A stretch of 64,000 bases of DNA from Planomicrobium sp. Y74 (GTDB lineage: Bacteria; Bacillota; Bacilli; Bacillales_A; Planococcaceae). The translations under genes were made by a program, and so were the position numbers. Positions 46,641-55,288 of the stretch are shown here, piece by piece. The DNA lies in the NCBI RefSeq assembly GCF_003668635.1, contig NZ_RCWH01000007.1:62001-126000 (forward strand), read 5' to 3'. The notes beneath the pieces are model-generated. The model searched no databases and was not told the DNA's origin. It was given only the letters and a program-made list of their open reading frames with translations. The first letter of the stretch is position 1; the number at the start of each line of letters is the position of its first letter.

Positions 46641-46760
46641 GAACGTTGATATATTCTCCTGAACGTTGATTTAATTTTTTGAACGGAGATATAATCTTCT
46701 GAGCGGGGATATAATCTTCTGAGCGTCGATATATTTTCCTGAACGGAGATATAATCTTCA
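46641..46760. repeat. Tandem array 4, six 20-bp units
   Basis: Units starting GAACG/GAGCG occur at 46641, 46661, 46681, 46701, 46721 and 46741, an exact 20-bp period. The consensus is GAACGGAGATATAATCTTCT with variants. It is the same repeat type as array 5. Confidence 0.9.
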
Positions 46761-46861
46761 GCAGCCCTTTTACTCCCCTCCCGTACCTTCGTTTTCGAAG
46801 AAAAATCGGTTTTATTCGCGTTAATCTTAGATCAAGTGCTAAAAGAAAGTGATAAATGGAT

Positions 46862-46883
46862 GCTTTTCGCTGCGTCGAAAAGC
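46862..46883. repeat. GCTTTTCGC palindrome, copy 2
   Basis: The arms GCTTTTCG/CGAAAAGC are separated by 6 nt, preceded by GAT as in copies 3-5. Confidence 0.65.
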
Positions 46884-46977
46884 GAAAAAGAAAGACCCGG
46901 CCTCATGCGAAATTATTTTTAGAATTTTTAATTAGTTATGATGCGGGATGATATAATTTATATACATTGAAAAAGAG

Positions 46978-47943
46978 GTGACGATTATAAAAGAGCCGAT
47001 TGAAATTTTGCCGCCGACCCAGGCGATTATGCATTTTATCGGGAGACTGCCGAAAACGCACTCCCAGCGTGAATATTTAGAGAATCAGCTTCACAGGAAA
47101 ACGGCCGGTGAGCGCGGGGAAAGCAAGTTGCAGAAGAAGTTTAAGGAGTTTCATCTGGATGAAAATTATACTGCGCTGTGGGATATCGGCCTGGAGCAGG
47201 GCGAGTGGAAAACTCAGTTTGACGGCTTGGTGCTCACTGAAAAAGGCGTCATTATTTTGGACTCGAAAAATGTCAGCGACGATCTGTATTTCGATGAGAA
47301 AACGGGCGAATTTATTCGCATGAATTCTAAGGGGGAGCGGCTGATTCTTGAGAATCCGGCGTTTCAGTTGAATAAGAATATCAGGTTTTTGCGGCAGTGG
47401 TTTCAGAATCGAAAGCTGGATGTGCCGGTGAAGGGCCTGATTGTGTATACGGCGGCGTCTTGCATTTTTCACTCGAAGCCGACTGGCGCGCTGCTGTGCA
47501 AAACGTATCAGATGAACGACTATCTCTACAAGATCCTCCATTCCCTTACTCAAGATTCTGCACCTTTGAAAGTCAATAAAATCAAGCGTATGCTCGAGAC
47601 GAATCACAGACCTTTCAGGAGGACGCCGCTATGCGAAAGGTATGATATCGATTATGGTGATTTGCAAAAAGGCGTCTATTGCGCGGCTTGCAAGGGGTAT
47701 CAGGTGGAGCGCATGAAAAGGAATTGGCTATGCCGGGGTTGTGGGACGAAAAATTCGGCTGCCCACCATTTTGCGCTGCAGGAGTACTTTTCGTTTGTGG
47801 ATGACAGTGTTACGAACAAAGAATTTAGGGAGTTTTGTTTGTTGGAGAATGCTGCAGTTGCAAATAGAATTTTAACGAAGTATGACTTAGTCATTACCGG
47901 GGAGAATAAAGCACGTCGCTATCATATAAAGAAGAAAGAATGA
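46978..47943 (+). CDS. NERD domain protein with C-terminal zinc ribbon
   Basis: A 321-residue protein. The NERD (nuclease-related) domain occupies about residues 38-150, with GERGESKLQKKF, WKTQFDGLVLTEKGVIILDSKN (PD-(D/E)xK-like Asp and Asp-x-Lys) and FQLNKNIRFLRQW. Near the C-terminus is a zinc ribbon (CAACKGYQ..CRGCGTKN). NERD proteins are thought to act on DNA, with no defined role here. The GTG start lies inside its ribosome site (AAAAGAGGTG); an ATT two codons later (46984) is better spaced and could be the true start. The gene is bracketed by arrays 4 and 5. Confidence 0.8.
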   Translation: MTIIKEPIEILPPTQAIMHFIGRLPKTHSQREYLENQLHRKTAGERGESKLQKKFKEFHLDENYTALWDIGLEQGEWKTQFDGLVLTEKGVIILDSKNVSDDLYFDEKTGEFIRMNSKGERLILENPAFQLNKNIRFLRQWFQNRKLDVPVKGLIVYTAASCIFHSKPTGALLCKTYQMNDYLYKILHSLTQDSAPLKVNKIKRMLETNHRPFRRTPLCERYDIDYGDLQKGVYCAACKGYQVERMKRNWLCRGCGTKNSAAHHFALQEYFSFVDDSVTNKEFREFCLLENAAVANRILTKYDLVITGENKARRYHIKKKE

Positions 47944-47985
47944 ACGCTGCTTGAAAAAGCGGTGTTTTTTTATGCGTTTTATGCT

Positions 47986-48105
47986 GAACGTTGATATAAT
48001 TTTTTGAACGGAGATATAATCTCCTGAACGTTGATATAATTTTTTGAACGGAGATATAATCTCCTGAACGTTGATATAACCTGCTGAGCGTTGATATAAT
48101 TTCTA
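47986..48105. repeat. Tandem array 5, six 20-bp units
   Basis: Units start at 47986, 48006, 48026, 48046, 48066 and 48086. GAACGTTGATATAATTTTTT and GAACGGAGATATAATCTCCT alternate twice exactly, giving a 40-bp higher-order repeat. Two more variants follow. Confidence 0.92.
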
Positions 48106-48149
48106 CACGCTAATTTTCCTCCAAAAAAACATCTCTCAACCCTCCCTTC

Positions 48150-48525
48150 AAAGCCAAATCCCCTTCTCACACCCACCCAAAAACACATTTTGATGCTTTT
48201 CGCAGGCGAAAAGCGATTAAAACCTTCAAAAAATCATTAAAAAGCTTCTCTTTTCTCCGCTTTTATTCCAGTAGAAGAAAACCACACACTCTCCCCCTAA
48301 ATCCCAATAGAAAGCTCCCTCTCACGCCACCCAAAAACATATTTTGATGCTTTTCGCAGGCAAAAAGCGATTAAAACCTTCAAAAAATCGCTAAAAAGCT
48401 TCTCTTTTCTCCGCTTTTATTCCAGTAGAAGAAAACCACACACTCTCCCCCTAAATCCCAATACAAAGCTCCTTCTCACACTCACCCAAAACCATAAATA
48501 GATGCTTTTCGGAGGCGAAAAGCGA
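48150..48525. repeat. 153-155-bp tandem repeat, just over two copies
   Basis: Copies starting GATGCTTTTCGCAGG begin at 48193 and 48346, with a third partial copy at 48501 and a partial left end. The shared text runs through TTAAAACCTTCAAAAAATC, TCTTTTCTCCGCTTTTATTC and CACACACTCTCCCCCTAAAT with few differences. Each copy starts with a GCTTTTCGC palindrome (48196, 48349, 48504). Confidence 0.9.
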
Positions 48526-48539
48526 TTAACCACAAAAAA

Positions 48540-48568
48540 ACTGCACCCACAACATGGGTGCATTTTTA
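48540..48568. terminator. Terminator of the hsp20 gene
   Basis: The arms TGCACCCA/TGGGTGCA have A7 at the left, giving T7 on the minus strand, and T5 at the right. Confidence 0.85.
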
Positions 48569-48591
48569 AAATTCGCTATTCACACGGTCAC

Positions 48592-49023
48592 TCACTCCAG
48601 CCGGATTTGCTTCCCTTTTTTCTTCTCGTCGTCACGCGATTTTGGAACTTCCAGCTGAAGCATGCCGTCCTTGAACGATCCGGTAATGGCATCGTCGTCG
48701 ATGTCGCCTACGTAGAAGCTCCGCTTGAAGGAACCGTATGAGCGCTCTTTCCGGATGTAGTGGCCGTCTTCGTCTTTCGATTCTTTATTTTCTTCGCGCG
48801 TACCTTCGATTTCCAGATAGCCGTCGCGATACTCGACTTTTACGTCGTCCTTGGAGAAGCCGGGGACGTCCATCTTCATCTCGTAGCCATTATCGGTTTC
48901 CTTGATGTCGACTTTCGGGTAATGGGATTCCCGGAAGAAGCGGTCGAACAAATCGGTTTCAAATCCACTTTCAAACAAACTTGGGAAGAAATCGTCGCGT
49001 TTGCTTGGCAATAATCTTCTCAT
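48592..49023 (-). CDS. Hsp20/alpha-crystallin small heat shock protein
   Basis: A 143-residue holdase chaperone. After an N-terminal arm (LLPSKRDDFFPSLFESGF) the crystallin domain begins near residue 40: PKVDIKETDNGYEMKMDVPGFSKDDVKVEYRDGYLEIEG. YGSFKRSFYVGDIDDDAITGSFKDGMLQLEVPK (GxLxLxxPK motif) follows, with a short tail containing QIRLE in place of the usual IxI. The ATG at 49023 follows TGGAGGCGAGC; the frame is open to 49062. No CIRCE element is seen upstream. Confidence 0.92.
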   Translation of the reverse strand: MRRLLPSKRDDFFPSLFESGFETDLFDRFFRESHYPKVDIKETDNGYEMKMDVPGFSKDDVKVEYRDGYLEIEGTREENKESKDEDGHYIRKERSYGSFKRSFYVGDIDDDAITGSFKDGMLQLEVPKSRDDEKKKGKQIRLE

Positions 49024-49258
49024 AGCTGGCTCGCCTCCATTGGAATAGTTTTTTAAAACCATTGGCTACGGCAACTCTCCGATTATCCTGATCTGAACCG
49101 TTTGGCCAATCCCTCCCTTTTTGTCTGTAATCTGTTTTCAATAAAAATTATATTCAAAATTGGTTTGGTGTCAATTGAAAAACATCAAAAAAATGCTTTG
49201 TTGTGGGGGTTTTGGCATTGGAAAACATGCTGTTTTTGCAACTTGTAATCTCAAGATG

Positions 49259-49666
49259 CTACTCCAATATCTCCCGAATAGCCTCTCTTGCTCCATCGTT
49301 TTTCAGCTTATAAATCCCAACTGTCTTATCTGTTTGAAACATGTCAAAGTCGTCCCCAAAATTCAGCCACAATCTTAAAGTATCAGTTGACCCATCCTTG
49401 TAAACCATCCTTACTTTATAATCTTCAAATCGCGTCACTTCGTACGCACCATTTTCATGACCGGCTTTATTGACTGATTGTATAAAATCCTCAATTCCTT
49501 CCTGATCATGAACCAAAACTGCTTCTCCAAATTCATCGTTCGCGGAATCATAAACCGAGACTTCCAACTGGACCGGGACTTCTTTAAAGCCATTGGATGA
49601 GAAGACGAGATTAGTTATTAGTAAAAGAACGCCTGAGACCAGCAGTATTAGTAAAAGCTTCTTCAT
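49259..49666 (-). CDS. Membrane-anchored or secreted protein of unknown function
   Basis: 135 residues. An N-terminal hydrophobic anchor or signal (MKKLLLILLVSGVLLLITNLVFS, no lipobox Cys) is followed by a small outer domain with EVSVYDSANDEFGEAVLVHDQ and YEVTRFEDYKVRMVYKDGSTDTLRLWL. The composition suggests an alpha/beta fold. No family is recognised. AT-rich sequence lies upstream. Confidence 0.65.
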   Translation of the reverse strand: MKKLLLILLVSGVLLLITNLVFSSNGFKEVPVQLEVSVYDSANDEFGEAVLVHDQEGIEDFIQSVNKAGHENGAYEVTRFEDYKVRMVYKDGSTDTLRLWLNFGDDFDMFQTDKTVGIYKLKNDGAREAIREILE

Positions 49667-49784
49667 AGCAAGTCTTGCCCCCCTTTATTCGTTTAGACGT
49701 TAGATCTTGTGAATTGGTTACATCTGAATCGTATGACAGCCATCCACAAATAAAGCCTATTTACCGTTTGGGATAAATATACAT

Positions 49785-49824
49785 AAAAAACCGTACCCGG
49801 GAGCCTTAGAGGCTTTGGATACGG
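49785..49824 (-). terminator. Terminator of the GGDEF-EAL gene
   Basis: The arms CCGTACCC/GGATACGG with inner AGCC/GGCT pairing are followed on the minus strand by TTTTTTA. Confidence 0.8.
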
Positions 49825-49916
49825 CATATTATTTAAGACCATCCCACTCTTAATCAGCACATCCACTCTATCAGCACTACCACGATAATATATGGTTGCT
49901 ATTTTTTCGTGTGGGA

Positions 49917-52031
49917 CTACCAAAATTTCTTGGGGGTATTAGTCAGTTTATGCATTTCAACTGGTAAAGGGCGACTGAAGAAATAACCTTGTCCTCCATC
50001 ACAATTCTCTTCTCTTAGATAAGTCAATTGTATTTCATCTTCAATTCCCTCGGCTGTGACATCCATATTCAATTTATGAGCCAGCGATATGATGGTAGAA
50101 GTGATTTCCTTTCCGTTTAAATCGTGGCTGATATCTCCGATAAAACTGCGATCGATCTTTACACGATTAAAGGAGAACTGTCTTAAATAGCTGAGTGAAG
50201 TGTAACCTGTTCCAAAATCATCGATGGATATTGAAATGCCTAAGGACTTTAAGTTTGCCAGACTTTCCTTAAGTGTTTCCGTATTTTCCATTAAAATGCT
50301 TTCTGTGACTTCAAGCTCCAACCATTCCGCATCCAGTCCTGTTTCATCGAGTGTTTTTTTAACTGTCTGTAAAAAATTAGGATGCTGCAGCTGAATTGTC
50401 GAGATGTTCACACAAATTTTAAAAGGGTGTATGCCTTCTGCTTGCCAAGCCTTGTTCTGCAAACAAGCAGTCTGTAGAACCCATGTGCCTATTGAAATGA
50501 TTTGCCCGCTTTCTTCGGAAACCGGTATAAATTGATCAGGTGGCACCATCCCCAAATCCGGATGATTCCAGCGGATTAACGCTTCCATTGCACTAAGTTC
50601 TCCAGTTTTCAAATTTGTTATAGGCTGATAGTGAAGAACAAATTCCTGATGGTCGATTGCTGATCTCAAACCCTCTTCAATTGCCAGTTTATAGGCAGTG
50701 TTTTGGTCAAGCTCCTCTGAGTAAACGGTAAAACTGTTCTTTCCATGCTTTTTTGTATGATACATGGCTATATCCGCTTTTTTGACCAGTTCGTCGACAC
50801 TTTCTCCAATCCCTTTACTAAAAGCGATGCCGATGCTTGCCGAAATAGACAAGGAATGACCGTTTATATCAAAAGGCTCCACGAGTACCTGGTTAAGGCG
50901 TTCAGCCATTTTAATGCTTTCTTCTTCTCCAGTATTCGGCAGCAGAATGGCAAATTCATCTCCGGCAAACCTTCCGACCGTATCTGTAAGCCGGACATTA
51001 TCTGCCAATCTTTTTGAAACAATTTTTAAAAATTCGTCTCCCAGGTGGTGGCCCAAAGAATCGTTAATGAACTTGAAGCGATCTAAATCGAGGAAAAGGA
51101 CAGCAGTCGGCTTTCCGTTCAGTTCTGAAAAATTTAAAATTTGTGTTAGACGATCCTCAAATAACTTTCGATTTGGCAGCTTTGTCAGTGAATCGAAGAA
51201 AATAAGTTCCTCCATGATTTTTTTATGTTCAATTCGTTCTGTAATGTCTTTTGCAATGCCGTAGACCCCTACAATTTCTCCGGCCTGTTTCACTGGGAAT
51301 TTTGTGATTTCAATGTTCTTTCGCTTGCCGTCTTTATCAAGCATTGTAATATCATGATTATTAGGAATCCCTTTTGCTGCTTGCCCAAAATACTCTTGGG
51401 TAACTTCCATATCTTCGGGTACGATAAATGGCGAGAAACTCATCTCCATCAATTCCTGTTTGGAATACCCCGTAAGCTCCTCGCACGCTGGATTTAAATC
51501 TGTAAAATTGCCTTCCAGGTCAAAGGTGAAGACTGCATCAGGATTGTTATAAAAAAGGGATTCAAAGCGTTCCTGGTTCTCCCTAAGCCTGAGGTCTGCA
51601 ATAACTTCCCCTGTTACTTCAAATACGGAACCGAACAGGAAGGACTGTCCATTTTTTAAGATCTTTTTCGAATGAACCTCAATATAAATCATTTCACCAT
51701 CTTTTTTGTATAACCGTAACCGGTAACGTGCATAGGTCTCTTGGTTTTCTTCACTGTTAAGAATTCTATCTTTTACTATGAATAAGTCATCTGGATGGAT
51801 AATTTTGTTCAGCTGCTTTTCATCATTTAGCATTTCCTCTTCTGAATAGCCAGTCAGTACACAAAAATGCTTGTTTACGTAAGAGAAAGACCAGTCATTT
51901 AAGATATACATGCTAAGAGGTGAATGCTGAATCATAACTTCAAACATATCCTTATAGAATGCAGCATCCAGTTGTGTCTGCTCCCCTTTCAATTTCATAA
52001 TCAATCCGTTTTCTTCCTCTGTCATTTTCAA
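49917..52031 (-). CDS. PAS-PAS-GGDEF-EAL cyclic-di-GMP signalling protein
   Basis: A 704-residue cytoplasmic protein with no membrane segment. Two PAS domains (about residues 25-145 and 150-265; MYILNDWSFSYVNKHFCVLTGYS and AVFTFDLEGNFTDLNPACEELTGYS) are followed by GGDEF with GRFAGDEFAIL. The EAL domain has EALIRWNHP, ELEVTESILME, DDFGTGYTSLSYLR and TAEGIE, then QGYFFSRP. EAL catalytic residues are intact, so c-di-GMP breakdown is likely. AGDEF is an accepted GGDEF variant that may still be active. The start is a TTG at 52031 with GGAGG 8 nt before it. Confidence 0.92.
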   Translation of the reverse strand: MKMTEEENGLIMKLKGEQTQLDAAFYKDMFEVMIQHSPLSMYILNDWSFSYVNKHFCVLTGYSEEEMLNDEKQLNKIIHPDDLFIVKDRILNSEENQETYARYRLRLYKKDGEMIYIEVHSKKILKNGQSFLFGSVFEVTGEVIADLRLRENQERFESLFYNNPDAVFTFDLEGNFTDLNPACEELTGYSKQELMEMSFSPFIVPEDMEVTQEYFGQAAKGIPNNHDITMLDKDGKRKNIEITKFPVKQAGEIVGVYGIAKDITERIEHKKIMEELIFFDSLTKLPNRKLFEDRLTQILNFSELNGKPTAVLFLDLDRFKFINDSLGHHLGDEFLKIVSKRLADNVRLTDTVGRFAGDEFAILLPNTGEEESIKMAERLNQVLVEPFDINGHSLSISASIGIAFSKGIGESVDELVKKADIAMYHTKKHGKNSFTVYSEELDQNTAYKLAIEEGLRSAIDHQEFVLHYQPITNLKTGELSAMEALIRWNHPDLGMVPPDQFIPVSEESGQIISIGTWVLQTACLQNKAWQAEGIHPFKICVNISTIQLQHPNFLQTVKKTLDETGLDAEWLELEVTESILMENTETLKESLANLKSLGISISIDDFGTGYTSLSYLRQFSFNRVKIDRSFIGDISHDLNGKEITSTIISLAHKLNMDVTAEGIEDEIQLTYLREENCDGGQGYFFSRPLPVEMHKLTNTPKKFW

Positions 52032-52567
52032 TATGTTAACCTCCATTAGCTTTGATAATGATATAAATAAGCAATATTGAATCCCGTACACACACGGGTT
52101 TTATTCACTTTTAATTTTACTGATTCAACTAAGTTATTCAGAATTCTTTTAAATTAGGCTTGAATTTATGTAAACTTGATAAAAAGTCTTACTGAATATT
52201 GATATTTCCAAAATACCAATACTTAAGTCCTTCGTACTTATTTTACATATAAGAATTATAGACTTTTATCATATTTTAAAAATGGGCGAAATATACTAAT
52301 TATTTTTTTAGTTTCCATTTATAACCTAAATCGTCTATTGCACTTTCAAAGAAGTTTAGTCGACTTCTGTTTAGTTCACAGTTACTGATGCAATTTCGCC
52401 TATCCTATATTCAATGAAAAACAAAAAATATATAATCAAAATTTTTATTTAAATTATAACCAAGTTAGCTGGTCAGAATAAAAGGTTTTATTGTATAATG
52501 ATTTCATCCTCTAATTGAGTGAATTGTTTGAGATTAAAAATTTCTTTATGGAAGGAATTGAAGATAG
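52032..52567. other. 536-nt AT-rich gap
   Basis: No gene, hairpin or riboswitch is recognised between the two divergent genes. Promoters for both should lie here. Confidence 0.5.
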
Positions 52568-53626
52568 ATGAAATATGGATTCTGGCTGCCGATTTTCGGC
52601 GGATGGCTGCGCAATGTGGAAGACGAGAATATGCCAGCGACTTTTGACTATGCAAAACAAGTGGTTCAATCAGCGGAGCAATGGGGTTATGATACGACGT
52701 TGATCGCTGAATTGAATTTGAATGATATTAAAGGGATGGAAGCTGATTCGCTGGAGGCTTGGTCGACGGCGGCGGGGCTTGCGGCGGTGACGGAGAAGAT
52801 CGAGATTATGGCTGCAATCCGCCCGGCTTTCCATAACCCGGCTGTGACGGCGAAAATGGCGGCGAATATCGACCGGATTTCGAATGGCCGCTTCACGCTG
52901 AATGTCGTGTCGGCCTGGTGGGCGGAAGAAGCGCGCCAATACGGCGGCCAGTTTACCGAGCATGACGAACGCTACGAACGGACCGATGAATTCCTCCAAG
53001 TAATGAAAGGCATGTGGACGGAAGATGAGTTTTCGTTCAAAGGAAAATACTATGATATACAGAATGCGCGGCTGTCACCGAAACCGGTTCAGCGTCCGAA
53101 TCCGGTTCTGTACGCTGGGGGCGAAAGTCCGCGCGGCAAGAAATCGATTGTGGAAGGCTGCGACGCATACGTCATGCACGGCGGAACGGTCGAAGAAATC
53201 CAGGCGAAAATTGATGATATGAAGAATTTGCGGAAAGCAGCCGGCAAAACGCCGCTTCAGTCCTTCGGAATGGCGGCTTATGTTGTGTGCCGCGATACGG
53301 AAGAAGAAGTCGCTGCAGAATACGCGCGCATTGTGGATATGAAGGATTCTAGCGGATATGTTGGCTATAACGATTTCGTCAGCAAATCTCAGCTGGAGCA
53401 GCAAGTGAAACTGGAGGATTATTCAGTTTCAAACCGCGGTTTGCGCCCGAATCTGATCGGCACGCCGGAACAGATTGCTGACCGCATCCTCGCTTATGAA
53501 GAAGCCGGCCTTGATTTATTGCTGCTGCAATTTTCTCCGCAGCTGGAGGAAATGGAACGTTTTTCGAAAAAAGTGATGCCGTTGGTTGAACAAAAACGCG
53601 AAGCGCTTCAGGCGCTTTCGAACTAA
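52568..53626 (+). CDS. LLM-class flavin-dependent monooxygenase (SsuD-like)
   Basis: A 352-residue luciferase-like TIM-barrel enzyme that should use FMNH2 and O2. MKYGFWLPIFGGWLRN at the N-terminus, WSTAAGLAAVTEKIEIMAAIRPAFHNPAVTAKMAANID and GRFTLNVVSAWWAEEARQYG follow SsuD/NtaA-type enzymes. RPNPVLYAGGESPRGK, TPEQIADRI and LLLQFSP in the C-terminal half also fit. The substrate is not readable (sulfonate, sulfone or amine). It is followed after 11 nt by an ATP-grasp gene, so the two probably act in one pathway. Confidence 0.88.
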   Translation: MKYGFWLPIFGGWLRNVEDENMPATFDYAKQVVQSAEQWGYDTTLIAELNLNDIKGMEADSLEAWSTAAGLAAVTEKIEIMAAIRPAFHNPAVTAKMAANIDRISNGRFTLNVVSAWWAEEARQYGGQFTEHDERYERTDEFLQVMKGMWTEDEFSFKGKYYDIQNARLSPKPVQRPNPVLYAGGESPRGKKSIVEGCDAYVMHGGTVEEIQAKIDDMKNLRKAAGKTPLQSFGMAAYVVCRDTEEEVAAEYARIVDMKDSSGYVGYNDFVSKSQLEQQVKLEDYSVSNRGLRPNLIGTPEQIADRILAYEEAGLDLLLLQFSPQLEEMERFSKKVMPLVEQKREALQALSN

Positions 53627-53637
53627 GGAGATTTTAG

Positions 53638-54588
53638 ATGACTGAAAAAATATATGTAATCCATGAAAATGAAGAATGGACGACGCATTTGTTCAAACGG
53701 CTGGATGAACTCCAGTTGCCTTATGAAGACTGGTTTATCAATGAAGGATTGGTCGGTTTGAATGACACGCCGCCTGAAGGCGTATTTTACAGCCGCATGA
53801 GTGCTTCTTCACACACACGCGGCCACCGTTACGCACCGGAAATGGCCGATTCGCTGCTGGCCTGGCTCGAGCATCACGGCCGCACCGTTTTCAACGGCTC
53901 ACGCGCACTGCGCCTTGAAGTCAGCAAAGTGAATCAGTATATGGCGCTGAATGCTGCTGGTATCCGCACGCCGAAAACGATCGCTGCCAATGGCCGTGAA
54001 CAGATTATTGCGGCTGCAGAAAAATTGGATGCTCCGTCGTTCATCACCAAACATAATCGCGCCGGTAAAGGTCTTGGCGTTCGCCTGTTTCATTCTATCG
54101 ATGCACTCAAAGAATACCTCGACGGCGGTGAATTCGATCCGTCAATCGACGGCATCACGCTGATACAGGAATACATCCAGGCACCCGAGCCGTTCATCAC
54201 GCGCTGTGAATTTGTCGGCGGAAAATTCGTGTATGCAGTGCAGGTCGATACTTCGGAAGGATTCGAGTTGTGCCCGGCAGATGCCTGCAGCATCGAAGAC
54301 CTGTTCTGCCCTGTCGGCGAGCAGCCAGAAGAGAAACCGAAATTTAAAGTAGTCGAAGGGTTCGATGATCCGATCATCGTGAAATACGAAAAATTTCTTC
54401 GCCAAAACGACATTGCCGTAGCGGGAATCGAGTTTATCCGCAATGCTGCAGGCGAAATTTTCACTTATGATGTCAATACCAATACGAATTACAATTCGGA
54501 CGCGGAAGCGGCTGCCGGTAAATTCGGCATGCTGGAACTGGCGAAGCTGCTAGGCAAAGAATTGGCGAAATCGAAAGTTACACTTTAA
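53638..54588 (+). CDS. ATP-grasp ligase (RimK/glutathione-synthase-like)
   Basis: A 316-residue ATP-grasp protein starting MTEKIYVIHENEEWTTHLFKRL. GRTVFNGSRALRLEVSKVNQYMALNAAGIRTPKTIAA leads into the ATP-binding SFITKHNRAGKGLGVRLF (near residue 138). ITLIQEYIQAPEPFITRCEFVGGKFVYAV and the metal-binding FTYDVNTNTNYNSDAE close the fold. Such enzymes attach an amino acid to a carboxylate. It shares a transcript with the LLM monooxygenase; the strong hairpin after the stop ends the unit. Confidence 0.85.
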   Translation: MTEKIYVIHENEEWTTHLFKRLDELQLPYEDWFINEGLVGLNDTPPEGVFYSRMSASSHTRGHRYAPEMADSLLAWLEHHGRTVFNGSRALRLEVSKVNQYMALNAAGIRTPKTIAANGREQIIAAAEKLDAPSFITKHNRAGKGLGVRLFHSIDALKEYLDGGEFDPSIDGITLIQEYIQAPEPFITRCEFVGGKFVYAVQVDTSEGFELCPADACSIEDLFCPVGEQPEEKPKFKVVEGFDDPIIVKYEKFLRQNDIAVAGIEFIRNAAGEIFTYDVNTNTNYNSDAEAAAGKFGMLELAKLLGKELAKSKVTL

Positions 54589-54629
54589 TTATTTGATCTA
54601 GTTTTTCGGAAGCTGCTGCATTAGAATAT

Positions 54630-55175
54630 TTATACAGCTCTTCTATTGTTGCCAATGGCCAACAGTAGAAGAGCTGTTTTTGTTCTAATATCAAGTTTTA
54701 TCATTTCCTTATTGTCATTTTCAAAGGTATCTACTATCGTATTGGCGATTTCCACCGCCATTGCCGGATCCTCGTTTTGTATAGTGATGGTTGTTATCTG
54801 TGTTTGCTTTTCATTAGTGATATAAATATCGTCCTCCAGCTGGTCTGAAGTCATCTCGAGATTCAATTCCTTTACGATTTGATTCAAAATTGCAGGACTT
54901 TTGATGATGCCGGAATAAGTATTGATCAATTTCAAATTTGCCTGGAGATTCTGGTTCGTCAATTGACCCTTTTCCGCACTGCTCTGATTAACCAGTATTT
55001 TCGTCGATGTTTCGTAAACAAGCGTCAGTAAGAAATAGGATATGATGCCTGCAGCAATGACGGCCAGCGAGGCCAGCGAGGCAATTAAACTACGATGTTT
55101 ACGCATTCTATTAATAAGGTTCTTTAAACTGTTCGCTTCTTCCATTGAACTGACAGCTCCTTCAGGTTTTGACAT
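54630..55175 (-). pseudogene. Wzz/YveK-like chain-length regulator, C-terminally truncated
   Basis: 181 residues. The N-terminal Wzz part is normal: NLINRMRKHRSLIASLASLAVIAAGIISYFLL (first membrane helix), TSTKILVNQ, LKLINTYSGIIKSPAILNQIV and TTITIQNEDPAMAVEIANTIVDTFE. Complete homologues of about 230-245 residues continue with a Pro-rich stretch and a second membrane helix. Here the frame instead ends DIRTKTALLLLAIGNNRRAV, which is translated from the terminator hairpin. The missing second helix should abolish the usual hairpin topology, so this looks like a remnant. No BY-kinase follows. Confidence 0.7.
54634..54682 (+). terminator. Terminator of the LLM/ATP-grasp operon
   Basis: The arms ACAGCTCTTCTATTGTTG/CAACAGTAGAAGAGCTGT are 18 bp with one mismatch and are followed by TTTTTG on the plus strand. 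The converging truncated wzz frame reads through it. Confidence 0.88.
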
Positions 55176-55288
55176 TACAATAAAGCCCTTTCCCTCGATA
55201 TGCCTAGACAAGCAAAAAAGCTGCACCATTAGCCATCTGATATGACAATCGGGTACAGCATAGTTGAAATTGTAGCATGTGAATAGAC

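Larger units (their letters stand above)
46546..46977. other. Intergenic region with terminator, tandem array 4 and palindrome
   Basis: No gene is seen. It contains the fhs terminator, six 20-bp repeats and one GCTTTTCG-type palindrome (46862-46883). Confidence 0.6.
47944..48591. other. Repeat-dense intergenic block
   Basis: No gene is seen. Array 5 (47986-48105), a 153-155-bp tandem duplication (48150-48525) that carries the palindromes, and the hsp20 terminator fill nearly all of it. Confidence 0.7.

Noticed and set aside
46641..48105. CRISPR-like repeated sequence
   Set aside because: The 20-bp units are directly adjacent without unique spacers, and no cas genes are present.
49693..49923. 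76-codon minus-strand frame after the GGDEF-EAL gene
   Set aside because: It spans that gene's terminator, has no ribosome site and has an odd composition.
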